Assembly (NCBI GenBank): GCA_036394075.1
Contig: DASWFT010000031.1
Location: 1 to 7,542 of the forward strand
Source: JAWWPY01 sp036394075
GTDB taxonomy: Bacteria > Actinomycetota > Actinomycetes > Streptosporangiales > Streptosporangiaceae
Length of the DNA: 7,542 bases
Direction of reading: 5' to 3'
The notes under the pieces are model-generated. The model searched no databases and had not been told where the DNA came from. It saw only the letters and a list, made by a program, of their open reading frames with translations. Below, piece by piece: positions 1 to 6,131 of the stretch. Numbering within the stretch: the stretch's first letter is position 1; every line of letters begins with the position of its first letter. The position numbers and the translations under genes were made by a program.

Positions 1-2
1 GG

Positions 3-920
3 CTCGATGCCCTGGTCGTCGTCGTGCCCGGCATCATCGGGATCTTCTGGGGGCCGCCGCTGGTGGCCCGCGAACTCGAGACCGGCACTTACCGCCTGGC
101 ATGGACCCAGGGCGTCACCCGCCGACGCTGGATGGCCGCCAAGCTCGGCGTCGTCGGCCTGGCCAGCCTGGCCGTCGCCGGGCTCCTCAGCCTCATGGTG
201 ACGTGGTGGTCAAGCCCCGTCGACCGGGTCAACATGAGCCCGTTTGTATCGTTCGACCAGCGCGCCATCGTCCCCGTCGGCTACGCCGCCTTCGCCTTCG
301 CTCTCGGCGTCACCGCCGGCCTGCTGATCCGCCGGACCCTGCCCGCCATGGCGACCACCCTCGCCGTCTTCGTCGGCGTTCGGCTGGTCGTAGCGCACTT
401 CCTGCGGCCGTACCACCTCATCGCCCCCCTCCACCGCACCGTGCCTGACACCGCGATCGCCGCGATCGCCTTCAGCGGACCGGGGTCGCCGCCCACATGG
501 GGGCTCGCCCCGCGCGACTGGCTCATGTCCAACCAGACCATCAACGCCACAGGACACGTGATCGGACAGGACGGAGTTATCAGCGATGGCGCAGGGAACA
601 TCGGCATCGGGCCTCATGGGGTCGGCATCCAAGGACTCACCTGCCCCAACATCAGGCTCCCCAGGCACTCAACCCCGAATCCCGCGGCTGCCAACGCGGC
701 CATTCAGCGATGCGTCAACCAGCTCCGGATACGCGATCTACTGACCTATCAGCCGACCAGCCGTTACTGGACGTTCCAGTGGTACGAGCTGGCGATCTTC
801 CTCGGCCTGGCCCTTGTCCTGAGCGGGTTCTGCCTCTGGTGGTCCCGCCGCCGCTCCAGGGAACCTCACGTCCAGCACTCCCGCACCGACCGCGCACCGG
901 CGCTGGAGCGATCGAGGTGA
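3..920 (+). CDS. ABC-2-type transporter permease subunit (5'-truncated by window edge)
   Basis: The reading frame is open from the first bases, so the true start lies upstream; the GTG at 24 is internal. About 305 residues are visible. The product looks like the membrane subunit of an ABC exporter. Hydrophobic segments occur at roughly residues 3-22, 46-69, 92-113, 118-140 and 264-285. After the first segment comes the motif VARELETGTYRLAWTQGVTR, a cytoplasmic signature I recognise from many actinobacterial ABC-2 permeases. A long, poorly hydrophobic stretch (about 145-260), with Gly-rich sequence and two cysteines, probably forms an extracytoplasmic domain. The last membrane segment (YELAIFLGLALVLSGFCLWW) is followed by a basic, Arg-rich cytoplasmic tail. 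Its ATPase partner is normally encoded just upstream, outside this window. It converges on hisG with a gap of 79 bases. The substrate cannot be inferred. Family assignment is fairly sure; function beyond 'transport' is not. Confidence 0.8.
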   Translation, partial: LDALVVVVPGIIGIFWGPPLVARELETGTYRLAWTQGVTRRRWMAAKLGVVGLASLAVAGLLSLMVTWWSSPVDRVNMSPFVSFDQRAIVPVGYAAFAFALGVTAGLLIRRTLPAMATTLAVFVGVRLVVAHFLRPYHLIAPLHRTVPDTAIAAIAFSGPGSPPTWGLAPRDWLMSNQTINATGHVIGQDGVISDGAGNIGIGPHGVGIQGLTCPNIRLPRHSTPNPAAANAAIQRCVNQLRIRDLLTYQPTSRYWTFQWYELAIFLGLALVLSGFCLWWSRRRSREPHVQHSRTDRAPALERSR

Positions 921-999
921 TTGTGGCCAACCCGGCCATCCCGCAGGCAGGCTGACGCTCATGGGCAGCCGACGCGCTCCGAGGCACCTGGCGCGGGGC

Positions 1000-1875
1000 T
1001 TACTCGACGATCTTGGAGATGGGGATCTCCAGGATGTCCCGCGCTCCCGCCGCTTTCAGCGCGGGAATCAGCGTGTTGACCCCGCGCTTGGGCACAACGG
1101 TCTCCACGGCGTGCATGTCGCCGCGCGCCAGGGCCGTGACCGTGGGCGATGACATGGCCGGCAGCATCTCTGACACCGCCGCGAGCTGCGCCGACGGCAC
1201 GTTCAGCTTGAGCAGCACGCTGGCCCGGGCCCGGATCGCGCCGGCCAGCAGCAACGCGATGTCCTCCATGGCGGCGCGCTTGGCGGTGTCGGCGTACGCC
1301 CCGGTGTTCGCGACAAGCTCGGTGTAGCTGGTGAGCAGCGTTTCGATGATCCGCAGGCCGTTGCGGCGCAGCGACGAGCCGGTCTCGGTGAGGTCGACGA
1401 TGGCGTCCACGATGTCGGGCACCTTGGCCTCGGTGGCGCCGTGCGAGGGGATCACCATGGCCTTCACCCCGTGCTCGGCCAGGTACTGGCTGGTCAGCGA
1501 CGGCAGCTCGGTAGAGATCCGCACCCCGTCCGGCAGGTCGGTGACCGATTGCCAGGGCGAGCCCTGCGGCACGGCCAGCACCACGCGCACCGGCTGCGAC
1601 GTGGCCTTGGAGTAGTGCAGTTCGCCCAGCGAGGCGACCTCGGCCCCGGTCTCGGTGATCCAGTCACGCCCGGTGATGCCGAGGTCGAAAAGGCCGCGCT
1701 CGATGTAGGACGGGATCTCCTGGGGCCGCAGGAACCGCACCCGCTCGATCCTCGGGTCGTCGATGGAGGCGTGGTAATCGCGGTCAGAGGACCGGCGGAC
1801 GGTCAGGTCCGCCGCGTCGAACAGGTCGAGGGTGGCACGCTCCAGCGAGCCTTTGGGCAGGACGAGGGAAAGCAA
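1000..1875 (-). CDS. hisG: ATP phosphoribosyltransferase, long form with C-terminal regulatory domain
   Basis: Catalyses the first step of histidine synthesis, joining PRPP and ATP to give phosphoribosyl-ATP, in the cytoplasm. The 291 residues match the long HisG class (about 280-300), which works without HisZ. Seen: N-terminal LPKGSLE (6-12), GITGRDW (66-72), and the PRPP-binding loop region GATEAKVPDIVDAIVD followed by LTETGSSLRRNGL (146-174). The C-terminal HisG_C/ACT-like domain (about 213-291) includes LLKLNVP, SSPTVTAL and ILEIPISKI; in this family it mediates histidine feedback inhibition. The start is TTG at 1875: it sits directly before the LSLVLPKG strand, no ATG or GTG is available in frame, and AAAGG lies 8 nt upstream. 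It lies downstream of ribH across a 157-base gap. hisE, usual at this position in Streptomyces, is missing. The sequence looks unlike the PNKG-type HisG I recall from Streptomyces, so it may belong to another HisG lineage (inference). Confidence 0.95.
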   Translation of the reverse strand: MLSLVLPKGSLERATLDLFDAADLTVRRSSDRDYHASIDDPRIERVRFLRPQEIPSYIERGLFDLGITGRDWITETGAEVASLGELHYSKATSQPVRVVLAVPQGSPWQSVTDLPDGVRISTELPSLTSQYLAEHGVKAMVIPSHGATEAKVPDIVDAIVDLTETGSSLRRNGLRIIETLLTSYTELVANTGAYADTAKRAAMEDIALLLAGAIRARASVLLKLNVPSAQLAAVSEMLPAMSSPTVTALARGDMHAVETVVPKRGVNTLIPALKAAGARDILEIPISKIVE

Positions 1876-1890
1876 CGCAGAAGCCTTTCA

Positions 1891-1926
1891 TCAGATGAGC
1901 GCCGACTCTTCACGTGTTACGACCAT
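1891..1926 (-). other. Possible 11-codon upstream ORF before hisG
   Basis: An ATG at 1926 opens an 11-residue frame (MVVTREESALI) ending with TGA at 1891-1893, 15 nt before the hisG TTG. AGGG lies about 7 nt upstream of the ATG, a passable ribosome-binding site. The frame has no histidine codons, so it is not a classical his attenuator leader. It could couple translation into hisG, whose own start is weak, or it could be chance. No peptide function is claimed. Confidence 0.2.
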
Positions 1927-2003
1927 GATCACGCCCTATTTGTCCCAGTTTGGTACTACCGAACGCGTGACCCCAGGGAACTGTGGACACCTAGCGAGCT
2001 GCC

Positions 2004-2028
2004 GGGAGGGTTGCTCCCTGGGCCCAGG
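2004..2028 (-). terminator. Inverted repeats after ribH (possible terminator)
   Basis: Just past the ribH stop (reading minus) is the perfect 12-base palindrome CCTGGGCCCAGG (2017-2028). It overlaps a 5-bp stem GGGAG/CTCCC with a 5-nt loop (2004-2018). No U-tract follows, so this is at best a weak terminator-like structure separating the riboflavin genes from hisG. It could equally be a processing site or a protein-binding palindrome. Confidence 0.3.
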
Positions 2029-2032
2029 ACAC

Positions 2033-2572
2033 TTAATGTCGCGGGCGGTCTCCAGCTCCGCGGGCCTGTGCGCTCCGGCGGTCCCGGCCTTCCGGGCGGG
2101 TGGCGCGGAGGGAGCGCAGCACGAGCGCCGTGTCGAGGGCGGCCACGACCGCCTCCCATCCTTTGTCCTCACTGCTGCCGTCCAGCCCGCTCCGCTGGCG
2201 GGCCTGTTCCAGGGTGTCACAAGTGAGCACCCCGTTGGCCACCGGCGTGCCAGCGTCAAGCGCGACCCGGGCCAAGCCGTAGGTGACGGCATCGCACACG
2301 TACTCGAAGTGCGGCGTTCCGCCGCGGATCACCGCGCCGAGGCAGGCCACGGCGTCGTGGCTGGCGGCTAGCTCCGCGGCCACCACGGGCAGTTCGACGG
2401 CACCCGGCACACGGACCAGCAGCGGGTCGTCGATCCCGCAGGCCTTGGCCGCCGCCAGGGCCCGCTCCACCAGGCTGTCGGTGATCTCCGCATGCCAGCG
2501 GGCCGCCACCAGGGCCAGGGTGAGCCCGCCCGCGTCGACCGCCTCGCTGCCGGGCCGTCCCGCGCCGCTCAC
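2033..2572 (-). CDS. ribH: 6,7-dimethyl-8-ribityllumazine synthase
   Basis: Condenses 5-amino-6-ribitylaminouracil with 3,4-dihydroxy-2-butanone-4-phosphate to lumazine, the penultimate step of riboflavin synthesis; the family forms large cytoplasmic oligomers. Seen: an aromatic Trp26 in AARWH (substrate stacking position), VPGAVELP (55-62), VIRGGTPHFEYV (81-92) with the catalytic-type His88, and NGVLTCDT followed by an Arg127-containing RSG. SSEDKGWEA (133-141) is the equivalent of the conserved NKG loop. The GTG start at 2572 has GGGAG 5 nt upstream, and the N-terminal length fits the family. RibH proteins are usually about 155-160 residues; this one has 179. The extra 20 or so at the C-terminus are Arg/Gly-rich and unlike the core, so the ancestral stop may have been lost. 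It is third in the ribE-ribBA-ribH order, 97 bases after ribBA, and presumably under the upstream FMN riboswitch. Confidence 0.95.
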   Translation of the reverse strand: MSGAGRPGSEAVDAGGLTLALVAARWHAEITDSLVERALAAAKACGIDDPLLVRVPGAVELPVVAAELAASHDAVACLGAVIRGGTPHFEYVCDAVTYGLARVALDAGTPVANGVLTCDTLEQARQRSGLDGSSEDKGWEAVVAALDTALVLRSLRATRPEGRDRRSAQARGAGDRPRH

Positions 2573-2669
2573 AGTGTCTCCCGCTCGCCTGCGGGGCGCT
2601 TAAGGCGCCGCCTTCCCTCGTCGCTCGTTCCTCGCTGCTCAGTCCAGGCGGCACCGCGCCCCGGCTCGC
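2573..2669 (-). other. ribBA–ribH intergenic spacer with inverted repeat
   Basis: This 97-base gap contains an inverted repeat, GCCGCCT (2607-2613) against AGGCGGC (2646-2652). The roughly 32-nt loop between them carries alternating CGCTCG/CTCGCTG pentamer-like repeats (about 2616-2640). The ribH ribosome-binding site GGGAG lies at its ribH-proximal end. The arrangement could form an intercistronic stem-loop tuning ribH expression or mRNA processing; no promoter is apparent. Confidence 0.35.
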
Positions 2670-4139
2670 TCACCGTACCTCCGCGAGCCCGTCCGGGCGG
2701 GCGGTGCTAGCCCGGGGGACATCCCCCGGACCCCCGGGCATAGCCGTGCTGGCCCTGGGGACGGTGAGCGGCAGCCCGTCGATCAGGTGGCCGAGCCGGT
2801 CCCGTTTGGCGATGAGGTAGCGCACGTTGTCCGGGGTCGGCGTGACCGGCAACGCAACCCGGCCGGCCACCTCGATGCCGAAGCCCGCTAGCCCACGGAC
2901 CTTGGCCGGGTTGTTGGTGAGCAGGCGGATGGAGCGGACCCCGAGGTCAGCGAGGACCTGCGCCCCGGTCGAGTACTCGCGGGCGTCCGCGGGCAGGCCG
3001 AGCTCCAGGTTGGCGTCGACGGTGTCGGCGCCGCCATCCTGCAACTGGTAGGCGCGCAGCTTGCTGAGCAGGCCAATGCCCCGGCCCTCGTGCCCGCGCA
3101 GGTACAAGACGATGCCCCGGCCCTCGGCGGCGATCGCCGCCATCGAGGCCTCCAGCTGTGCGCCGCAGTCACACCGCTGCGAGCCGAACACGTCACCGGT
3201 CAGGCATTCGGAATGCACGCGCACCAAGACCTGCTGGCCGTCGCCGAGGTCGCCGAGCACCAGCGCGACGTGCTCAGTGCCATCGACCGAGTTCTGGTAG
3301 CCGAGAGCGCGCCACTCGCCGTGCGCGTTCGGCAGCCGGGTCTCGGCGACCCGCCGGACCATCTGCTCGGAGTGCCGACGGAACTCGATGAGCTGGGCGA
3401 TCGAGATCAGGGCCAGCCCGTGCTCGTCCGCGAAGGCCCGCAGGGCGGGCAGCCGCGCCATCGTGCCATCGTCGTTGACGACTTCGGCGAGTGCGCCGGC
3501 CGGCGCCAGGCCGGCCAGCCGGGCCAGGTCGACGGCGGCCTCGGTGTGCCCGGGCCGGCGCAGCACACCGCCTTCGGTGTAGCGCAGCGGAAAGATGTGC
3601 CCAGGCCGGACGAGCTCGTTGGGCTCGGTGGCCGAGTCGACCAGGGCCCGGACGGTCCGCGCCCGGTCCTTGGCCGAGATGCCGGTGGTCACGCCGTTCC
3701 GGGCATCCACGCTGATCGTGAAGGCGGTCCGCATGCGCTCGGTGTTCTGGGCGGTCATCAGCGGCAGCTGGAGTCGGTCGAGATCCTCACCGGGCAGCGG
3801 AACGCAGATCACGCCGCTGGTGTACCGGATCATGAACGCCATCAGCGCTGGCGTCATCTTGCTGGCCGCGATGATGATGTCGCCCTCGTTCTCCCGGTCG
3901 GCGTCGTCCACCACGACCACCGGGCGGCCCGCGGCGACCTCGGCGATCGCCCGCGACACCTCGTCCAGCCGGGTAGCCGGACCAGCTGGCGTGCCGTTTG
4001 CTGGCGTTCCGTGGGCTGATGAGCCGTTCGGTGGCCGGCGGTTCGGTGGCGTGTCGTTCGGGAAGGTGCTTTTCGGTGCGGCCATGCGGCCGGGTCCGGT
4101 TATCCACGGGACGCCGTGCGCCGCCGAGCTGGTGGTCAT
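2670..4139 (-). CDS. ribBA: Bifunctional DHBP synthase / GTP cyclohydrolase II
   Basis: Makes both precursors of riboflavin: 3,4-dihydroxy-2-butanone-4-phosphate from ribulose-5-phosphate (RibB part) and 2,5-diamino-6-ribosylamino-pyrimidinone-5'-phosphate from GTP (RibA part). RibB domain (about 57-255): DDADRENEGD (78-87, acidic metal/substrate loop), RPGHIFPL (178-185) and GHTEAAVDLARL. RibA domain (about 265-455): RVHSECLTGDVFGSQRCDCG, with zinc-ligand cysteines 312, 323 and 325; RGHEGRGIGL (348-357); LLTNNPAKV (406-414); and KRDRLGHL. Both active sites look complete. The ATG at 4139 overlaps the ribE stop as ATGA, with GAAGG 6 nt upstream, so translation is probably coupled. Oddities: a Pro/Asn/Thr/Gly-rich extension of about 56 residues before the first domain (Met19 is an alternative start), and a tail after residue 459 with a near-repeat (VPRASTAMPGG, VPRASTARPDG). 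Both extensions look disordered. Confidence 0.97.
   Translation of the reverse strand: MTTSSAAHGVPWITGPGRMAAPKSTFPNDTPPNRRPPNGSSAHGTPANGTPAGPATRLDEVSRAIAEVAAGRPVVVVDDADRENEGDIIIAASKMTPALMAFMIRYTSGVICVPLPGEDLDRLQLPLMTAQNTERMRTAFTISVDARNGVTTGISAKDRARTVRALVDSATEPNELVRPGHIFPLRYTEGGVLRRPGHTEAAVDLARLAGLAPAGALAEVVNDDGTMARLPALRAFADEHGLALISIAQLIEFRRHSEQMVRRVAETRLPNAHGEWRALGYQNSVDGTEHVALVLGDLGDGQQVLVRVHSECLTGDVFGSQRCDCGAQLEASMAAIAAEGRGIVLYLRGHEGRGIGLLSKLRAYQLQDGGADTVDANLELGLPADAREYSTGAQVLADLGVRSIRLLTNNPAKVRGLAGFGIEVAGRVALPVTPTPDNVRYLIAKRDRLGHLIDGLPLTVPRASTAMPGGPGDVPRASTARPDGLAEVR
2712..2729 (-). other. Strong hairpin inside the 3' end of ribBA
   Basis: CCGGGGGA and TCCCCCGG form an 8-bp perfect stem with a 2-nt loop (7 bp with a 4-nt loop). 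It lies in the repetitive C-terminal coding tail, about 40 bases before the ribBA stop. Such a G/C stem could slow ribosomes or mark a processing or termination point between ribBA and ribH. It may also be a by-product of the low-complexity coding repeat. Confidence 0.4.
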
Positions 4140-4783
4140 GGCCGGGCCTTCGCTTCCTCGTCATCGGCCGACGCCGCGCGGGTCAGCCGCTCCACGTACT
4201 TGGCGATCATGTCGACCTCCAGGTTGACCTGGCTGCCCGGCCCCGCCCGGCCCAGGGTGGTCAGCTCCAGGGTGGCGGGTATGAGGCTCACCTCGAACCA
4301 GGGCTGTGCACCGGGGCCGCCTTCGCCGTCTCCGGTGGCCGAGACGGTCAGGCTGACCCCGTCCACGGCTACCGAACCCTTCTCCACGATGTACCGGGCG
4401 AGGGACGGCGGAATCGCAATGCGGACCACGTCCCAGTGCTCAGCCGGGCTGCGGGAGACAATCGTGGCCGTCGCGTCCACGTGGCCCTGGACCAGATGAC
4501 CACCCAGGCGGCCGTTGAGGCGCAGCGGGCGTTCCAGGTTGACGGGGGAACCGGCGGCCAGCGCGCCGAGCACGGTCCGCCGCAGTGTCTCCGCCATGAC
4601 GTCGGCAGTGAATGTCTTGTCCGCGGCCTCTGTGACGGTGAGGCAGGCTCCGTTGACGGCGATGGAGTCGCCGCGGGCAGCATCCGCCGCTACCTGCGGG
4701 CCGCGCACGGTAAGCCGGGCCGCTCCCGGGAGGGTCTCGACAGCAACGACTTCGCCGATTTCCTCGACGATTCCGGTGAACAT
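4136..4783 (-). CDS. ribE: Riboflavin synthase, alpha chain
   Basis: Dismutates two 6,7-dimethyl-8-ribityllumazine molecules to riboflavin and the pyrimidine substrate of RibH; cytoplasmic, typically a homotrimer. The 215 residues are the usual length. Two tandem lumazine-binding repeats are visible. Repeat 1 begins MFTGIVEEIG (1-10), with NGACLTV (44-50) and GGHLVQGHVD (94-103). Repeat 2 has VEKGSVAVDGVSLTV (133-147), SLIPATLELTTL (166-177) and VNLEVDMIAKYVERL (186-200). I chose the ATG at 4783 because MFTGIVEE is the invariant N-terminus and AGGAGAGGA lies just upstream; a longer frame to 4849 would read through the riboswitch leader. It is the first gene after the FMN riboswitch and overlaps ribBA by ATGA. 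The symbol ribC is also used. ribD, often upstream in other bacteria, is not here. Confidence 0.96.
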   Translation of the reverse strand: MFTGIVEEIGEVVAVETLPGAARLTVRGPQVAADAARGDSIAVNGACLTVTEAADKTFTADVMAETLRRTVLGALAAGSPVNLERPLRLNGRLGGHLVQGHVDATATIVSRSPAEHWDVVRIAIPPSLARYIVEKGSVAVDGVSLTVSATGDGEGGPGAQPWFEVSLIPATLELTTLGRAGPGSQVNLEVDMIAKYVERLTRAASADDEEAKARP

Positions 4784-4792
4784 CCGCGATTT

Positions 4793-4800
4793 CCTCTCCT
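4793..4800 (-). promoter_or_regulatory. ribE ribosome-binding site
   Basis: On the minus strand AGGAGAGG lies 9 nt before the MFTG start codon. It directly abuts the base of the 4801-4826 stem-loop, so the fold of the leader could control access to it. It also decides the start in favour of 4783 over the longer frame. Confidence 0.7.
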
Positions 4801-4874
4801 CGGAGCCGTTATGCCAGGTGGCTCCGGGGGCGCGCGGACGCGCGCACACGGCCGGCAGCTGGTTGCGGCTGCCG
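4801..4874 (-). promoter_or_regulatory. Riboswitch expression platform: three successive stem-loops
   Basis: Between the FMN aptamer and the ribE ribosome-binding site are three perfect stems. Reading 5' to 3' on the minus strand they are CGGCAGC/GCTGCCG (4853-4874, 8-nt loop), GCGCGC/GCGCGC (4830-4845, 4-nt loop) and CGGAGCC/GGCTCCG (4801-4826, 12-nt loop). The last touches the Shine-Dalgarno sequence. No U-tract follows any stem, which favours control of translation start over rho-independent termination. A competing pairing is possible: ACGCGCG at the 3' side of P1 (4877-4883) is complementary to CGCGCGT (4838-4844) in the second hairpin. The stems are seen; the switching role is inference. 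Confidence 0.55.
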
Positions 4875-4879
4875 CCCGC

Positions 4880-5017
4880 GCGTGCTTCCTCCCATCCGGA
4901 CTTTCACCGTCGGTCCCGGGATTCCACCGGGTCAGCCGGCCTCTGGCGATTTAACGCCTTCGGCCGGGTCGCGGACTATCACCGCCGGCTCGGAGTTTCA
5001 CCGACCCCGGAGCACGC
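4880..5017 (-). promoter_or_regulatory. FMN riboswitch (RFN element) aptamer
   Basis: Binds flavin mononucleotide and lowers expression of the downstream riboflavin genes. On the minus strand the conserved RFN segments appear in order: CCGGGGTCGGTGAAACTCCG, GCCGGCGGTGATAGTCCGCG, CCCGGTGGAATCCCGGGACC, then GACGGTGAAAGTCCGGATGG and GAGGAAG. The closing P1 stem is a perfect 7 bp, GCGTGCT (5011-5017 on the plus strand) against AGCACGC (4880-4886). A variable arm of about 30 nt (GGCCGAAGGCGTTAAATCGCC region) separates the second and third conserved segments, as is common. It lies 97 nt upstream of the ribE start, in the right orientation. The identification rests on several near-invariant blocks and is secure. 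Confidence 0.95.
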
Positions 5018-5044
5018 CTTTTGTACGCAAACCAGTCTGCCATG

Positions 5045-5084
5045 GCTGCTATTCCAGCGCGACGCTGCTATTCCAGCGCGACGC
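5045..5084. repeat. Two-copy 19-bp tandem repeat upstream of the riboswitch
   Basis: Two perfect 19-bp copies of GCTGCTATTCCAGCGCGAC (5045-5063 and 5064-5082) stand head-to-tail, about 28 bp upstream of the riboswitch aptamer. This is where the rib operon promoter should be. Each copy holds a small dyad, GCT-ATTCC-AGC. They could be repeated protein-binding sites or a simple slippage duplication. I could not pick a convincing -10/-35 pair here. Confidence 0.8.
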
Positions 5085-5119
5085 CGCACCCGGGGCCGTG
5101 ACTCAGCCGGCGTGGGAGT

Positions 5120-6001
5120 CTAGAAGGCTGGCGAGGCGTCCGGAGGGCTGAGGAAGGCGCCGCGGAATTCGCCGAGCCAGTCCTCGACCGGGCGGGCGTC
5201 CTCCCCGGTCACCTCGCGCACGTCGGCCGTTACCGTGTCGGCGCCGCCGTTCCGGATCCAGTCGAACTCCTCCAGCCTGGCTTCGACCTGCCAGGGCGTC
5301 AGGCCGCTGGCCAGCCACTGCTCCCTGGCGCGCTCCTCCGGCAGGTCGCCGTAGGTGACCTCACGCGCGAAGACGGCCGAGACCCGCGCGGCGACGTCAC
5401 CGTAACTGAGCGACTCCGGCCCGGTCAGAACGTACGTGGCCGCCTCGTGCCCGAGGCTGGTGAGCACCCGCGCGGCGACGTCGGCGACGTCGCTGGCAGC
5501 AATGAAGCCGACCTTGCCCTGGCCCGCCGGCGCATAGATCATGCCTTCCTCGCGGATACTCTCCGCCGAGGCCAGCAGGTTCTCCATGTACTGGCTCGGT
5601 GCCAGGTAGCTGGCCGGCAGGCCGGTGGCCGCCAGGTGCATGGCGATCTGCCGATGGCTGCGCATGATGCGCACATCGCAGTCCGGGTCCTGGAAGCCGT
5701 CGGCCGCCAGTTTCACGACGTGCGGCCGGTGGCCGGCGGTCAGCAGCGCGTCGATGAAGACGATCTCGAGCTCAGCTTGCTCCTCGCGGGCCGGGCTCAG
5801 CAGGAAGACGCGGTCAAAGGCCTGCAGCACTTCTGGAGCCGGAGGAGCGTCGAGAGTGGCCACGATGTGCTTCGCCGACCCCGGCAGGTCCTCGCCCTTC
5901 GCTTCCACCCGCACCATCGCAGTGGCGTCGGCACCTGCGTCAGCGAGCGCCTCCATGAGGCGGTAGCCGACCTTCCCGGTCGCTCCGGTCACCAGGATCA
6001 C
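5120..6001 (-). CDS. NmrA-like NAD(P)-binding protein (atypical/extended SDR)
   Basis: A 293-residue Rossmann-fold protein of the NmrA/QorB-like group. Members bind NAD(P)(H) and act as redox sensors or as quinone or other reductases; the substrate here is unknown. Seen: the nucleotide-binding loop VTGATGKVG (4-12) directly at the N-terminus; an Arg at the end of the second strand (AMVR, about 31), fitting NADP preference; VFLLSP (65-70); VVKLAADG (95-102); and SQYMENLL (136-143), typical of the family. No Tyr-x3-Lys catalytic pair of classical SDRs is evident. I prefer the GTG at 6001 over the GTG at 6007, because GGAGG lies 7 nt before the former and only 1 nt before the latter. The gene ends 103 bases before the FMN aptamer on the same strand; read-through into the rib leader is possible. 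No operon partner is obvious. Confidence 0.88.
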   Translation of the reverse strand: MILVTGATGKVGYRLMEALADAGADATAMVRVEAKGEDLPGSAKHIVATLDAPPAPEVLQAFDRVFLLSPAREEQAELEIVFIDALLTAGHRPHVVKLAADGFQDPDCDVRIMRSHRQIAMHLAATGLPASYLAPSQYMENLLASAESIREEGMIYAPAGQGKVGFIAASDVADVAARVLTSLGHEAATYVLTGPESLSYGDVAARVSAVFAREVTYGDLPEERAREQWLASGLTPWQVEARLEEFDWIRNGGADTVTADVREVTGEDARPVEDWLGEFRGAFLSPPDASPAF

Positions 6002-6131
6002 GAGCACGCCTCCGGTCGTCGCGGCGGCCGGACCTGCGGGGCGGCTCCCCGCGAGTGCCTGGCGCCAGCATGTGCCTCATTGAAGCATTGCCGGGTCGCG
6101 CGCGCAGGCCGTGTGCCCCTGGCGCTCCACT

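Noticed and set aside
1441..2226. Plus-strand open frame across hisG and the ribH end
   Set aside because: Mostly antisense to hisG and ribH; its composition (His/Arg/Gly/Pro-rich) is typical of a shadow frame.
1936..2292. Minus-strand frame between hisG and ribH as a candidate hisE
   Set aside because: It overlaps ribH in another frame, lacks the Glu-rich EExxE-type HisE motifs, and reads as a shadow frame.
3090..4019. Long plus-strand open frame (309 codons) opposite ribBA
   Set aside because: It is antisense to a gene with two complete catalytic domains, has no family motifs, and is explained by GC-rich codon bias.
4784..4849. 22-codon N-terminal extension of RibE
   Set aside because: It would translate the leader stem-loops; the invariant MFTGIVEE start has its own good ribosome-binding site.
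3998..4954. Plus-strand open frame across ribE and the riboswitch
   Set aside because: It runs through ribE and the FMN aptamer on the opposite strand, with no recognisable domain or start signal.
5045..5084. The 19-bp and other tandem repeats as a CRISPR array
   Set aside because: Units abut without variable spacers and there are no cas genes; these are simple tandem repeats.
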